Shown: positions 17,907 through 26,461, counted from the first letter of the stretch. The stretch: 64,000 nt of DNA from Phaeobacter italicus (GCF_001258055.1 NZ_CVRM01000001.1:62001-126000), one strand, 5' to 3'. A program made the numbers and translations. Notes: a model not told the origin generated them from the letters alone.

Positions 17907-18257
17907 TTATTTTGCCGCTGCGGTCACGATCAATTCGACCAGCAGATCGGGGCGGGCCAGTTTTGCCTCGCCGCAGGCACGCGCGGGTGCATGGCCTTCG
18001 GGAACCCAGGCATCCCAGACACCGTTCATTTCTTCGAAATCCGCCATATCCGCGAGCCAGATGACACACTGCAGGATGCGGGTGTTGTCGCTGCCTGCTT
18101 CGGCCAGGAGGGCGTCGATCTTGTCCAGACAATCCTGCGTCTGCTGGGCAACGCTGGCCCCGGCAGTGCCGACCTGGCCTGCGAGGTAGATGGTATCGCC
18201 GTGCTTGACGATCTGGCTCATGCGGGTGCCGGTGTGGCTGCGTTCGATGTCGCTCAT
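17907..18257 (-). CDS. RidA (YjgF/YER057c/UK114) family protein
   Basis: A 116-residue single-domain protein. RidA members deaminate reactive enamine/imine intermediates, and many subgroup members work in dedicated catabolic pathways. Visible: GDTIYLAGQVGTAGASVAQQTQ near residue 20 and PDLLVELIVTAAA at the C-terminus. The Arg that binds the carboxylate in canonical RidA is normally in a C-terminal R-x-CVE segment; here the equivalent segment reads PARACGEAKLARPDLLVEL, so an Arg is present near but not in that exact form. It is convergent with the PaaX-like gene. Confidence 0.85.
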   Translation of the reverse strand: MSDIERSHTGTRMSQIVKHGDTIYLAGQVGTAGASVAQQTQDCLDKIDALLAEAGSDNTRILQCVIWLADMADFEEMNGVWDAWVPEGHAPARACGEAKLARPDLLVELIVTAAAK

Positions 18258-18694
18258 CTGAATGTCCTGTTTCCAAAAAACCTGAGTTCGGCCGAAGTGG
18301 CCTTGCCAACTCGATAGCCAGAGCCGCGCCCGCGCGCAACGTCAGCGCGACCATGATGGCCCCTGTCGCGGCAGAAACCTGCCCCAAGGGCCGGTGGGAC
18401 GATCCGGTTTGGCACAGCCCGGTGCCCATTTCTGGCCGGTGATCACCGCCAGTGCGCACCCCGCACAAAATGGGCCAGCACGCGCCGCAAGCCGTTCAAA
18501 TAACGCACAAATTAGGATGTATGAATTGGTTCTTGCCCAGATAAGAGGCACGCCTCTATAGTTTTCGTTGTGAATGCAGCGGATCCCTTGGCGGCCCGCA
18601 TTCGGGGCCCTTAGCGTGACTGCACGCACCGCAGCTGCGGTGCCATTCCAGACCAAGCCTGCCCAAGCAGGCCAATCCACAGGGGGAAGTGAGA
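18258..18694. other. 437-nt non-coding region upstream of the BMP transporter operon
   Basis: No plausible gene is seen. The left part is the promoter region of the leftward RidA gene. The right part holds the candidate promoter/operator at 18533 for the transporter operon. I looked for a purine-riboswitch-like core and found none. Confidence 0.5.
18533..18562 (+). promoter_or_regulatory. candidate sigma-70 promoter with operator palindrome in the spacer
   Basis: TTGCCC (18533) and TATAGT (18557) are separated by 18 nt. The spacer and the -10 edge contain the perfect 6-bp inverted repeat AGAGGC-AC-GCCTCT (18544-18557). A repressor bound there would block polymerase. It lies 130 nt before the BMP gene start. 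Confidence 0.4.
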
Positions 18695-19726
18695 ATGACC
18701 AAGATCAAGACCGCAGCGCGGCTGTCGCGCCGCCAATTCCTGACCAGCACTGCCGCGGGCGCGCTGGCTGTTGCGCTTGCCGGGGTTCTGCCAGATCCCG
18801 TTCTGGCCGCCGACCCGATCAAGGTCGCAGGCATCTACACCGTCCCCGTGGAACAGCAGTGGGTCAGCCGCATCCATGTGGCCGCGCTTGCCGCGCAGGA
18901 GCGCGGCGACATTACCTATACGTTTTCCGAAAACACCTCCAACACCGATTACCCGCGCGTCATGCGGGAATATGCCGAGCAGGGCCACAAGCTGATCATT
19001 GGCGAAATCTTTGGGGTCGAGGCCGAAGCGCGGGAAGTCGCCGCAGACTATCCCGACGTGGCGTTTCTGATGGGCTCTTCCTTCAAGGAGGATCCGAGCC
19101 TGCCCAACCTTGCGGTGTTCGACAACTACATTCAGGACGCCTCTTATCTGTCTGGGATCGTTGCGGGCGCCATGTCCGAGAGTGGCAATATCGGCATGGT
19201 CGGTGGCTTCCCGATCCCGGAGGTGAACCGCCTGATGCATGCCTTCATGGCCGGTGCGCGCGAAATGAACCCGGATATCACCTTTCAGGTTTCCTTTATC
19301 GGCAGCTGGTTTGACCCGCCCAAAGCCAAGGAAACCGCCTTTGCCATGATCGAGAATGGCGCGGATATGCTCTATGCCGAACGTTTTGGCGTGTCTGACG
19401 CGGCCAAGGAAAAAGGCATTCTGGCGATTGGCAACGTAATCGACACCCAAGGGGATTATCCCGATACCGTGGTGGCATCGGCACTGTGGCATTTCGAGCC
19501 GACATTGGATGCGGCCATCGCCAAGGTGCGCGACGGCAGCTTTGTGGCCGCGGACTATGGCACCTATTCTTTCATGAAGGAAGGCGGCGCCTCGCTTGCC
19601 CCGTTTGGCACCTTTGAAGGCAAGATCCCCCAAGCCGCACTGGACCTGATCGCCAGCCGCACAGCGGCCATCAAGGATGGATCCTATGTGGTAGAGATCA
19701 ACGACGCAGAACCCACCTCGTCGTGA
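18695..19726 (+). CDS. BMP family ABC transporter substrate-binding protein, Tat-exported
   Basis: A 343-residue periplasmic binding protein of the basic membrane protein (BMP/Med) family, whose members bind nucleosides or bases. The signal is twin-arginine type: SRRQFL at residues 11-16, followed by a hydrophobic stretch ending near LAADP. Binding-fold features include VAGIYTVPVEQQWVSRIH, GEIFGVEAEAREVA and AVFDNYIQDASYLSGIVAG. ATG 18695 sits 7 nt after GGGGGA; a GTG two codons earlier is possible. It heads a five-gene operon ending in a CodA-like deaminase, so a pyrimidine base or nucleoside is the likely ligand. Confidence 0.9.
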   Translation: MTKIKTAARLSRRQFLTSTAAGALAVALAGVLPDPVLAADPIKVAGIYTVPVEQQWVSRIHVAALAAQERGDITYTFSENTSNTDYPRVMREYAEQGHKLIIGEIFGVEAEAREVAADYPDVAFLMGSSFKEDPSLPNLAVFDNYIQDASYLSGIVAGAMSESGNIGMVGGFPIPEVNRLMHAFMAGAREMNPDITFQVSFIGSWFDPPKAKETAFAMIENGADMLYAERFGVSDAAKEKGILAIGNVIDTQGDYPDTVVASALWHFEPTLDAAIAKVRDGSFVAADYGTYSFMKEGGASLAPFGTFEGKIPQAALDLIASRTAAIKDGSYVVEINDAEPTSS

Positions 19727-19739
19727 TCCGAGCCAAGGC

Positions 19740-21308
19740 ATGACAACACCCAGCATGGCGCAGCGCGCGGCCAATGGCCCGGTGCTGCGCCTTAAAGAGA
19801 TAACCAAGCGGTTTGGTCCGGTGACGGCCAATGAAGACGTGAGCTTTGACCTCTTTCCCGGCGAGGTCATCGCGCTTCTTGGTGAAAACGGCGCGGGCAA
19901 GACCACGCTGATGAACATCCTCTTTGGCCAGTATACGGCCGACGCGGGAGAGGTTGAGCTGTTTGGCGCAACCCTGCCACCCGGTGCGCCCCGAGCGGCG
20001 CTGGATGGTGGTGTGGGCATGGTGCACCAGCATTTCACCCTCGCAGACAATCTGACGGTCTGGGAAAATATCACCCTGGGCGTCGAGCCGCTATTTCAGA
20101 TGCGACTGAATTCCAGCGCCGCCAGGGCGCGCATTCGCAGTCTTTCCGAGCGCTTTCACCTGAAGGTCGACCCCAACGCCAAAGTGGGCCGCCTCACCGT
20201 GGGAGAGCGCCAGCGTGTTGAAATCCTGAAGGCGCTTTATCGCGACGCGCGGATCCTCATCCTGGATGAACCCACGGCCGTTCTGACACCACAGGAGTCC
20301 GATGCGCTTTTTGCGACGCTGAGAGAGGCCATCGGTCAGGGGCTTTCGGTCATCTTCATTTCGCACAAACTGCATGAGGTGATGGCGATTTCAGATCGCG
20401 TTCTGGTGCTGCGTCATGGCCGACTGGTGGCAGAGCGGCGCACCGCTCAGACCAGCCGCGATGAACTGGCGTCACTGATGGTCGGGGCCGACGTGAAGCC
20501 TGCAAGGTTTGCACCGAATGCCGCGGGGCCTGCGCTGTTGCAGCTGCAAGGCGTATCAACCCCAGACAATGGGGCTGCGCCGCGGCTGCGCAACGTTACG
20601 CTGGATCTGGCAGCGGGCCAGATCACCGGGCTTGCCGGCGTATCAGGAAACGGACAGGCGGCGCTGTCTGATCTGATTTCGGGGCTGATCACCACCCAGT
20701 CCGGCCAGATCCGCATCCACGGGCGCGAGATCGGCGCATGGTCACCGCGCAAGGCGGTCGATGCAGGCATTGCACGCATCCCCGAGGACCGCCACAAGAC
20801 CGGCACCATCGCAGATTTCGATCTGACCGAGAACGCCATACTGGAAACCTATTCGACCCGGTTTGCGCGCAGGGGATGGTTGGACTGGCGGGCTGCCCGG
20901 CAGTTTGCCAAGGATCTGATCGCGACCTACGACGTGCGCTGTCCGGGGCCGGACACCCGCATCCGGTTGTTGTCTGGCGGCAATATGCAAAAGCTGATCC
21001 TGGGCCGCGTGCTGGAGTTGGCGCCCGACATAATTCTCGCCAACCAACCGGTACGCGGGCTGGACATCGGCGCGGTCACCTATGTCCATGAACAACTGGC
21101 CAAAGCGCGGGCGCGGGGCGCAGCGGTCTTGCTGATTTCAGAGGATCTCGACGAGATCATGCAGCTTTCCGATGTGATCCATGTGATCAGCGAAGGCAGG
21201 CTCAGCCCCGGTTTTCCGCGCGGCAGCCAACAGCCCGAAGATCTCGGCGCTTGGATGGCCGGACACGGGTTTGACACGATGACAGCGGAGGGTCCCCATG
21301 CGCCTTGA
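19740..21308 (+). CDS. nucleoside/base ABC transporter, duplicated ATP-binding protein
   Basis: A 522-residue protein with two fused ABC ATPase domains, the usual layout for BMP-linked and sugar importers. The first domain has Walker A GENGAGKTT near residue 50, signature LTVGERQR and Walker B ILILDEPTAVLTP. The second has a degenerate P-loop (LAGVSGNGQAALSDL), then LLSGGNMQKLILGR and a Walker-B-like DIILANQPVRGLD, so probably only the first hydrolyses ATP well. It starts 13 nt after the BMP gene and overlaps the first permease by 11 nt. Confidence 0.93.
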   Translation: MTTPSMAQRAANGPVLRLKEITKRFGPVTANEDVSFDLFPGEVIALLGENGAGKTTLMNILFGQYTADAGEVELFGATLPPGAPRAALDGGVGMVHQHFTLADNLTVWENITLGVEPLFQMRLNSSAARARIRSLSERFHLKVDPNAKVGRLTVGERQRVEILKALYRDARILILDEPTAVLTPQESDALFATLREAIGQGLSVIFISHKLHEVMAISDRVLVLRHGRLVAERRTAQTSRDELASLMVGADVKPARFAPNAAGPALLQLQGVSTPDNGAAPRLRNVTLDLAAGQITGLAGVSGNGQAALSDLISGLITTQSGQIRIHGREIGAWSPRKAVDAGIARIPEDRHKTGTIADFDLTENAILETYSTRFARRGWLDWRAARQFAKDLIATYDVRCPGPDTRIRLLSGGNMQKLILGRVLELAPDIILANQPVRGLDIGAVTYVHEQLAKARARGAAVLLISEDLDEIMQLSDVIHVISEGRLSPGFPRGSQQPEDLGAWMAGHGFDTMTAEGPHAP

Positions 21309-22347
21309 ACCCATCGCGGCGCCCAGCTGGCAGCGTCGGCTGATCCCGCCTGCCGCCGCCATTCTTGCAACATTTGTGATTGCCGCGCTTCTTGCACAGA
21401 TTGCCGGGGGCAACCCGTTTTCGATTTTCGGGCTGATCCTGTCAGGGGCGCTTGGGTCGAAATTTGCGATCCTTGAGACCCTGAACAGGGCGACGCCGCT
21501 GATCTTTACAGGGCTTGCGGTTGCTGTCGCCTTTCGTGCGAAGCTGTGGAACATCGGCGCCGAAGCCCAGCTGTATGCTGGGGCGGTTGTAACGGTTGTT
21601 CTGGGCACGGGCGCGCTGGCCCTGCCTGCGCCGCTGCTTTTGCCGCTGCTGGCCTTGGCGGCGATGGTCGCCGGGGCGGGGCTGCTACTTGGGCCTGCGC
21701 TGCTGAAAACCCGGCTCGGCGTGGATGAGGTTGTCACCACGCTGTTGTTCAACTTCATCTTTCTTCTGTTTGTTTCCTACCTGCTGGAGGGGCCGCTGAA
21801 AGATCCGATGGGGATGGGCTGGCCGAAATCACCACGCCTGAATCCAGAGGCGCGGCTGCCACGGGTGGTAGACGGGTTGCGACTGCACTGGGGGTTTGCT
21901 CTGGCGCTGATTTCGGCCGTCGCGATCTGGCTCATCAACACGCGCACCACGCTTGGCTATGAAATGCGGGCGGTGGGGCAGAATGCTGAGGCTGCGCAGT
22001 TTGCGGGCATTCCTGTCACCAAAGTGATCCTCAAGACCGCGCTGCTGTCCGGTGGGTTGGCGGGGCTGGCAGGGTATTCCGAGGTGGCGGGTCTCAAGGG
22101 GGCGCTGACGCTCGATCTGAGCCCCGGCTTTGGCTACACCGGCATCGTTGTTGCGATGCTGGCCCTTCTGCACCCCATTGGCGTGGTTTTTGCGGCGTTG
22201 TTTGTGGCGGCCATCTTTGTCGGCGCCGACAGCATGAGCCGGGCCGCAGGGGTGCCGAGCTATCTTGCCGATATCATGCTGGCGTCGGCGCTGTTGTTGA
22301 TGGTGCTTGCCATCCTGCTGAGCAAATTCCGCCTGCGGAGGGATTGA
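21298..22347 (+). CDS. nucleoside/base ABC transporter permease 1 (BPD_transp_2 family)
   Basis: A 349-residue inner-membrane permease with about 10 hydrophobic segments. The family landmark is GLAVAVAFRAKLWNIGAEAQLYAGA near residue 67, the cytoplasmic coupling-loop motif of BMP-linked permeases. GYEMRAVGQNAEAAQFAGI near 220 is the second conserved loop. ATG 21298 overlaps the end of the ATPase gene. It pairs with the next permease as a heterodimer. Confidence 0.92.
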   Translation: MRLEPIAAPSWQRRLIPPAAAILATFVIAALLAQIAGGNPFSIFGLILSGALGSKFAILETLNRATPLIFTGLAVAVAFRAKLWNIGAEAQLYAGAVVTVVLGTGALALPAPLLLPLLALAAMVAGAGLLLGPALLKTRLGVDEVVTTLLFNFIFLLFVSYLLEGPLKDPMGMGWPKSPRLNPEARLPRVVDGLRLHWGFALALISAVAIWLINTRTTLGYEMRAVGQNAEAAQFAGIPVTKVILKTALLSGGLAGLAGYSEVAGLKGALTLDLSPGFGYTGIVVAMLALLHPIGVVFAALFVAAIFVGADSMSRAAGVPSYLADIMLASALLLMVLAILLSKFRLRRD

Positions 22348-22348
22348 G

Positions 22349-23293
22349 ATGGATATTCTGGACATCCTTTTGTCGGCAAGTTTCTGGGCCGCTGCCATCC
22401 GGATCGCCTCGCCGCTGATCTTTGCCACGCTGGGAGAGCTGATCTGCGAACGGGCCGGTGTGCTGAACCTCGGGATCGAGGGGATCATGGTTGCGGGCGC
22501 ATTCTCCGGCTGGATCGCAGTCTGGGCCGGGCTGCCGCTTTGGGGGGGCGTTGCGGTGGCAATGCTGACCGGCATGGCCTTTGGTCTGCTGCATGCAACA
22601 CTCAGCGTGCCCTTTGGTCTCTCGCAGCATGTGGTCGGGATTGGCCTGACGTTGCTGGCGACCTCGCTGACGTTTTACACCTATCGCGTGGTTCTGCCCG
22701 AGGTCTCCTCTCCGCCCAAGATCGAGGCCTTTCAACCCTATGAGATACCTCTCCTTGCCGATCTGCCGCTGATTGGGCCTGCGCTGTTTTCGCAGACGCC
22801 GCTGACCTATGCTGCATTTCTGTTGGCCGCGATCTGTGCCTACACGCTGTATCGCACCCCTGTGGGTCTTGCGGTCAGGGCCGCAGGAGAGAACCCTTCG
22901 GCTGTCGCAGCGCAAGGTCTGTCCGTGACAGCGATCCGCATGGGCGCGGTCATCACGGGCAGTGGTTTCATGGCGGTCGGCGGGGCGTTTCTGACCCTGT
23001 CGGCCTTTGACAGCTTTTTCTTTGACATGGTGAACGGGCGCGGCTGGATCTGTATTGCGCTGGTGGTGTTCGGGGCCTGGCGTCCCGGGAAGGCCGTGTT
23101 GGGCGCAATCCTTTTTGCGGCCTTTGATGCGCTGCAGATCCGGCTTCAGCAGACGGCGATCGGGGCGTTGGTCCCGTATCAGCTGTTTCTGATGCTTCCC
23201 TATATTCTGTCGATTTTGGCGCTGGTCGTGATGTCACGACGCGCAGAGGTTCCTGCGGCGCTGATGGTGCCGTTCAACAAGGGAGAGAGATGA
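22349..23293 (+). CDS. nucleoside/base ABC transporter permease 2 (BPD_transp_2 family)
   Basis: A 314-residue partner permease. Conserved loop: TLGELICERAGVLNLGIEGIMVAGAF near residue 28. The second loop is GLAVRAAGENPSAVAAQGLSVTAIRMGAVI. About eight or nine hydrophobic segments are present. It starts 1 nt after the first permease stop (GAGATGG) and its stop overlaps the deaminase start by 4 nt, so all five genes form one translationally coupled unit. Confidence 0.92.
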   Translation: MDILDILLSASFWAAAIRIASPLIFATLGELICERAGVLNLGIEGIMVAGAFSGWIAVWAGLPLWGGVAVAMLTGMAFGLLHATLSVPFGLSQHVVGIGLTLLATSLTFYTYRVVLPEVSSPPKIEAFQPYEIPLLADLPLIGPALFSQTPLTYAAFLLAAICAYTLYRTPVGLAVRAAGENPSAVAAQGLSVTAIRMGAVITGSGFMAVGGAFLTLSAFDSFFFDMVNGRGWICIALVVFGAWRPGKAVLGAILFAAFDALQIRLQQTAIGALVPYQLFLMLPYILSILALVVMSRRAEVPAALMVPFNKGER

Positions 23294-24570
23294 TGTTTGA
23301 TCTGCTCATCAAAGGCGGCACGCTGCCGGATGGTTCTGTTGCGGATATCGGCATTACCGGAGACACCATCGCAGAGATCGCCCCCGCACTGGAGGCCACC
23401 GCGAAGGAGACGATCGACGCGACCGGCGATCTGGTTTCGCCGCCATTTGTCGATCCGCATTTTCACATGGATGCCACCTTGTCTTATGGCCAGCCCCGCG
23501 TGAATGCCTCGGGCACCCTGCTGGAAGGCATCAACCTGTGGGGAGAACTGCGCGAGGAAGCAAGCGTAGAGGATATGGTCGAGCGCGCGCTGACCTATTG
23601 CGACTGGGCCGCCAGCATGGGGCTTTTGGCGATCCGCACCCATGTGGACACCACCCCGGATCACCTGCGCGGGGTCACTGCCATGCTGGAGCTGCGCGAG
23701 GCAGTCAAGGACTACATCGACCTGCAGCTTGTCGCCTTCCCGCAGGATGGGTTGTACCGAACGGAAACCGGGCGCGCGAACCTGCTGCGCGCGCTGGATA
23801 TGGGTGTCGATGTGGTCGGCGGCATCCCTCACTTTGAGCGCACGATGCAGGAAGGTGCGGACACGCTCGTCGATCTGTGTCGCATCGCTGCCGAGCGTGG
23901 CCTGATGGTGGACATCCATTGCGATGAGACAGACGATCCCCTGTCGCGCCATATCGAAACACTGGCACGAGAGACCCTGCGCCACGGCCTGGGTGGCCGC
24001 GTTGCTGGCAGTCATCTGACGTCGATGCATTCGATGGACAACTACTATGTCTCCAAGCTCTTGCCGTTGATTGCAGAGGCAGGCGTGAGCGCAATTCCCA
24101 ATCCGCTCATCAATATCGTGCTGCAGGGCCGCCATGACAGTTTCCCCAAGAGACGGGGCCTGACCCGCGTGAAAGAAATGCAGGCCCACGGCATTGCGGT
24201 GGGTTGGGGGCAGGATTGCGTGTTGGATCCCTGGTACAGCCTCGGCACAGGCGACATGCTGGATGTGGCCTTCATGGGGCTGCATGTCGCCCAGATGACC
24301 CACCCGGAGGAAATGGCGCGCTGTTTTACCATGGTGACAGAGACCAACGCCCAGATCATCGGGCTGGAGGGGTATGGGCTGAAAAAGGGCGCCAAGGCCT
24401 CTCTTGTGGTTTTGGATGCCGCCACCCCGACCGAGGCCGTGCGCCTGCGACCGGCGCGGCTGGCGGTTGTGGCAAAAGGCAAGATCATTTCACGCAGTGC
24501 ACGCGGTGATGCGACCTTGTCGCTGCCTGGCCGTCCTGGTCAGGTTCGTCGCCGTCATGCCCTGCCCTAA
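23290..24570 (+). CDS. cytosine deaminase-like amidohydrolase, likely 5-methylcytosine-type specificity
   Basis: A 426-residue amidohydrolase-superfamily deaminase homologous along its length to E. coli CodA. Metal and catalytic residues are kept: HFH in DPHFHMD, HCDE with the general-base Glu, SHLTSMHS, and the Asp in GQDCVLDPWYSLG. The substrate-amide Gln in VAFPQDG is also present. The residue matching CodA Asp314, which contacts the pyrimidine C5/C6 side, is Cys310. CodA homologues lacking this Asp, including one from Rhodobacter sphaeroides, were shown by the Raushel group to deaminate 5-methylcytosine to thymine. Fusion to a base importer operon suggests scavenging of modified cytosine. 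Confidence 0.85.
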   Translation: MMFDLLIKGGTLPDGSVADIGITGDTIAEIAPALEATAKETIDATGDLVSPPFVDPHFHMDATLSYGQPRVNASGTLLEGINLWGELREEASVEDMVERALTYCDWAASMGLLAIRTHVDTTPDHLRGVTAMLELREAVKDYIDLQLVAFPQDGLYRTETGRANLLRALDMGVDVVGGIPHFERTMQEGADTLVDLCRIAAERGLMVDIHCDETDDPLSRHIETLARETLRHGLGGRVAGSHLTSMHSMDNYYVSKLLPLIAEAGVSAIPNPLINIVLQGRHDSFPKRRGLTRVKEMQAHGIAVGWGQDCVLDPWYSLGTGDMLDVAFMGLHVAQMTHPEEMARCFTMVTETNAQIIGLEGYGLKKGAKASLVVLDAATPTEAVRLRPARLAVVAKGKIISRSARGDATLSLPGRPGQVRRRHALP

Positions 24571-24581
24571 GAGCGGGCTTC

Positions 24582-25175
24582 TCAGGCGACGACGCCGGTC
24601 ACAAAGATCGGCAGCCCCACTGCAAGAACGCAGACCAGACAAAGCGCAACCAGCATCACCACGCCATCACGGGTCAGCATCGCAACGGACAGGCCTGCCA
24701 CCACTGCCCCCAAGGCAGAAGAGGTAAAGGGCACCAGCTCCAGAAACGGCATCATCGCCCCGCAAAGCGCGCAGATGGCACGCGGGACGGTGACGAACGG
24801 CCGACGCGTCAGAACGGTGAGCCGGGCATCGGTGTGGCGATCCAAAAACCGCGCCATGCGGCGCAGCGGTCCCAGCACCCTGCGCGCCCTATCAGAGGCA
24901 AGACTGCGACGGCGCAGCCACTGGGGCAACCACAGCTCGTCCCGGCCCAGCACCATCTGACCGGCCACAAGAAAGATCAGCAGACCACAGACCGTGGAAA
25001 GCCCCGGCACCCCGCTGAGGGGGGACACCACAATCATTGCCGGAAACAGCAGCGTGGCAGACATCGAGCTGCGGCCCAGATCATCCACCACGTCATCGAC
25101 ATGAATGCAGTCCTCGTCCAGCAGCTCGCTTGTGGTTTCGATCATATGTTCGACCGGTTGCTGATCTGCTGACAT
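24582..25175 (-). CDS. exopolysaccharide synthesis protein ExoD family
   Basis: A 197-residue inner-membrane protein of the ExoD family, first linked to exopolysaccharide and alkali tolerance in Sinorhizobium; the biochemical role is unknown. Features: a polar N-terminus, LLFPAMIVVSPLSGVPGLSTVCGLLIFLVAGQMVLGR near residue 42 (family core), a basic loop WLRRRSL, and further membrane segments. ATG 25175 follows AAGGAGA; the upstream 92-residue open frame is non-coding. A GGAAC-N17-CGTT promoter at 25275-25300 drives it, which places it in the EcfG stress regulon. Confidence 0.88.
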   Translation of the reverse strand: MSADQQPVEHMIETTSELLDEDCIHVDDVVDDLGRSSMSATLLFPAMIVVSPLSGVPGLSTVCGLLIFLVAGQMVLGRDELWLPQWLRRRSLASDRARRVLGPLRRMARFLDRHTDARLTVLTRRPFVTVPRAICALCGAMMPFLELVPFTSSALGAVVAGLSVAMLTRDGVVMLVALCLVCVLAVGLPIFVTGVVA

Positions 25176-25274
25176 CGGGGTCTCCTTGTCGGTACGCTGG
25201 CGCGGCAGGGGGGCCGCGCCCCCTGTTCTGTCTGCGCTTGGCATCAGGACGGGACGGGCATTGTCTGCCTGAAA

Positions 25275-25300
25275 AACGCAAGGCTTGCGGGCCGGGTTCC
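25275..25300 (-). promoter_or_regulatory. EcfG-type promoter of exoD
   Basis: On the minus strand, GGAAC (25300-25296), 17-nt spacer, CGTT (25278-25275). This matches the alphaproteobacterial general-stress consensus GGAAC-N16/17-CGTT. It is 100 nt upstream of the exoD start and diverges from the next site. Confidence 0.8.
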
Positions 25301-25323
25301 CGAAAAAGAAAACCGCAGCGCAT

Positions 25324-25348
25324 GGAACCACTTGCAGGAAGGCGCGTT
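25324..25348 (+). promoter_or_regulatory. EcfG-type promoter of the entericidin-like gene
   Basis: GGAAC (25324-25328), 16-nt spacer, CGTT (25345-25348). It faces away from the exoD promoter and lies about 130 nt upstream of the small lipoprotein gene, leaving a long leader. Confidence 0.75.
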
Positions 25349-25475
25349 GAGGCACTGCAAACCTGAGATCAGTCAGGACCGTTCGGGCGTTACGATGATT
25401 GCAGGCCTTCCTGCCTCTCGCCCCTCCTCCCGCGTGGCGACCCGCCCGCAATCAGAGATGATGAAAGGACAGATT

Positions 25476-25601
25476 ATGCGTATCATGCTTGCAGCGCTTG
25501 CCCTTGTTGGCCTCGCGGCCTGTGAAACCACCGAAGGCTTTGGCCGCGATGTGTCTTCGCTGGGCAATACGATCACTGAAGAGTCCCAAAAGGCGCAGTA
25601 A
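25476..25601 (+). CDS. entericidin A/B family small lipoprotein
   Basis: A 41-residue lipoprotein. The signal is MRIMLAALALVGLAAC with Cys16 as lipidation site, followed by ETTEGFGRDVSSLGNTI. The C-(N/E)T-x-EG-x-G-D-V pattern is the entericidin signature. In E. coli the entericidin pair is a toxin/antidote-like, stress-induced set; here there is a single copy, more likely an envelope stress lipoprotein. AAAGGA lies 7 nt before ATG 25476. It is driven by the EcfG-type promoter at 25324. Confidence 0.85.
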   Translation: MRIMLAALALVGLAACETTEGFGRDVSSLGNTITEESQKAQ

Positions 25602-25610
25602 CACGCCCCC

Positions 25611-25637
25611 GCCCTGCCCGGCATTGACCGGGCAAGG
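25611..25637 (+). other. intercistronic stem-loop
   Basis: GCCCTGCCCGG pairs with CCGGGCAAGGGC around CATTGA, with one bulged A. It lies between the entericidin-like gene and the small membrane protein gene. No T-tract follows, so it is more likely an mRNA-processing or stabilising element than a terminator. Confidence 0.5.
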
Positions 25638-25669
25638 GCCGGAAGCGGATCAGCGAAAGAGGTATTGGA

Positions 25670-25855
25670 ATGAATGATTATGTAGGCATTGGCGGGCTGA
25701 TTGTGCTGGCCCTGACAATCTGGGCCATCGTCGGCACCGTCAGCTCTGGCGCGAGCACCGGCAAAAAGGTCTTTTGGATCCTGTTCGTCCTGATCCTGCC
25801 GATCATCGGCTTTATCTGCTGGCTTCTGTTTGGTCCGCGCGGCGCCAAGGCCTGA
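25670..25855 (+). CDS. small PLDc_N-domain membrane protein
   Basis: A 61-residue protein with two hydrophobic helices (residues 8-24 and 34-54) joined by a GASTGKK turn. The second helix pattern, KVFWILFVLILPIIGFICWLLFG, matches the phospholipase D N-terminal membrane domain (PLDc_N) that also occurs as free-standing small proteins. Function is unknown. It lacks its own visible promoter and probably shares the entericidin transcript; a strong terminator follows. Confidence 0.75.
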   Translation: MNDYVGIGGLIVLALTIWAIVGTVSSGASTGKKVFWILFVLILPIIGFICWLLFGPRGAKA

Positions 25856-25878
25856 GGCAGCGACACACTGTTCAGCAA

Positions 25879-25905
25879 AAAACGGCCCCTTGGGCCGTTT
25901 TTTTC
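25879..25905. terminator. bidirectional intrinsic terminator
   Basis: AACGGCCC and GGGCCGTT form an 8-bp stem around CTT, flanked by AAAA on the left and TTTTTTT on the right, so it can stop both the rightward stress transcript and the convergent leftward gene at 25943. Confidence 0.9.
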
Positions 25906-25942
25906 GAAGAACACTGGCGCCGAGAGCAAACAGCACCCGCGA

Positions 25943-26437
25943 TCAGCGGGTGTTGCTGCGTTGGCTGGATTTGACCGGTTCAACCCCGAACTGAATGCAC
26001 ATGGACTTGGGCGCCACCAAGAGCTGCTGCCCCTGTGCCACCCATGCGGTGGCCTTTTGAGGCGTCATCTTGAGCAGAACAACACTGGGATCATTGCGCC
26101 CCTGTTCAAACCAAGCATCCGCCGCATAGCTCCAGAAATGGTCCAGCTGCTTGGGATCGTCAGCGATCTCAATCTCGCCGCTGAGGCTGGCGAAATAGTC
26201 TTCGCTGTTGCTGACGAAGTTCAGCCGAGCCGGCGCGACGTCCTTGAAAGCGGAAACCAGCGCGCTGTCTCGTGAACAGATAAACCACACAAGACCGCGT
26301 TCAGGATCGGCAAAATGACTGACCGGTTGCAGGGCTGGTTTCGCCGCCTCGATCATCAACATGGAGGAACGGCGGTTTTCTAATTGGTGCCACAACTGCT
26401 GTGCGGCGCGTTTCATCATGTCTGGGCTAAAATCCAC
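25943..26437 (-). CDS. pyridoxamine 5'-phosphate oxidase family protein (general stress protein 26-like)
   Basis: A 164-residue split-barrel flavin-binding-fold protein. HFADPERGLVWFICSRDSALVSAFKD near residue 40 and the barrel strands ARLNFVSNSEDYFASLSGEIEIADDPKQLDHFW match the GSP26 subgroup of the PNPOx-like family. Those proteins are stress-induced and bind FMN/FAD; a substrate is not known. The frame begins with GTG 26437, with GAGAG about 10 nt upstream; ATG 26419 is the alternative. An EcfG-type promoter at 26529-26554 precedes it, so it belongs to the stress regulon although physically behind the PLD gene. Confidence 0.82.
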   Translation of the reverse strand: MDFSPDMMKRAAQQLWHQLENRRSSMLMIEAAKPALQPVSHFADPERGLVWFICSRDSALVSAFKDVAPARLNFVSNSEDYFASLSGEIEIADDPKQLDHFWSYAADAWFEQGRNDPSVVLLKMTPQKATAWVAQGQQLLVAPKSMCIQFGVEPVKSSQRSNTR

Positions 26438-26461
26438 GTGATTAACTCTCTCTGGATCCTA

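Noticed and set aside
18258-18694. Purine or other riboswitch upstream of the base importer
   Set aside because: I found no conserved junction core; the only structure is a short palindrome inside a promoter.
24582-25451. 289-residue version of the ExoD protein
   Set aside because: The extra 92 N-terminal residues cover the EcfG-type promoter and lack similarity; ATG 25175 has a perfect ribosome binding site.
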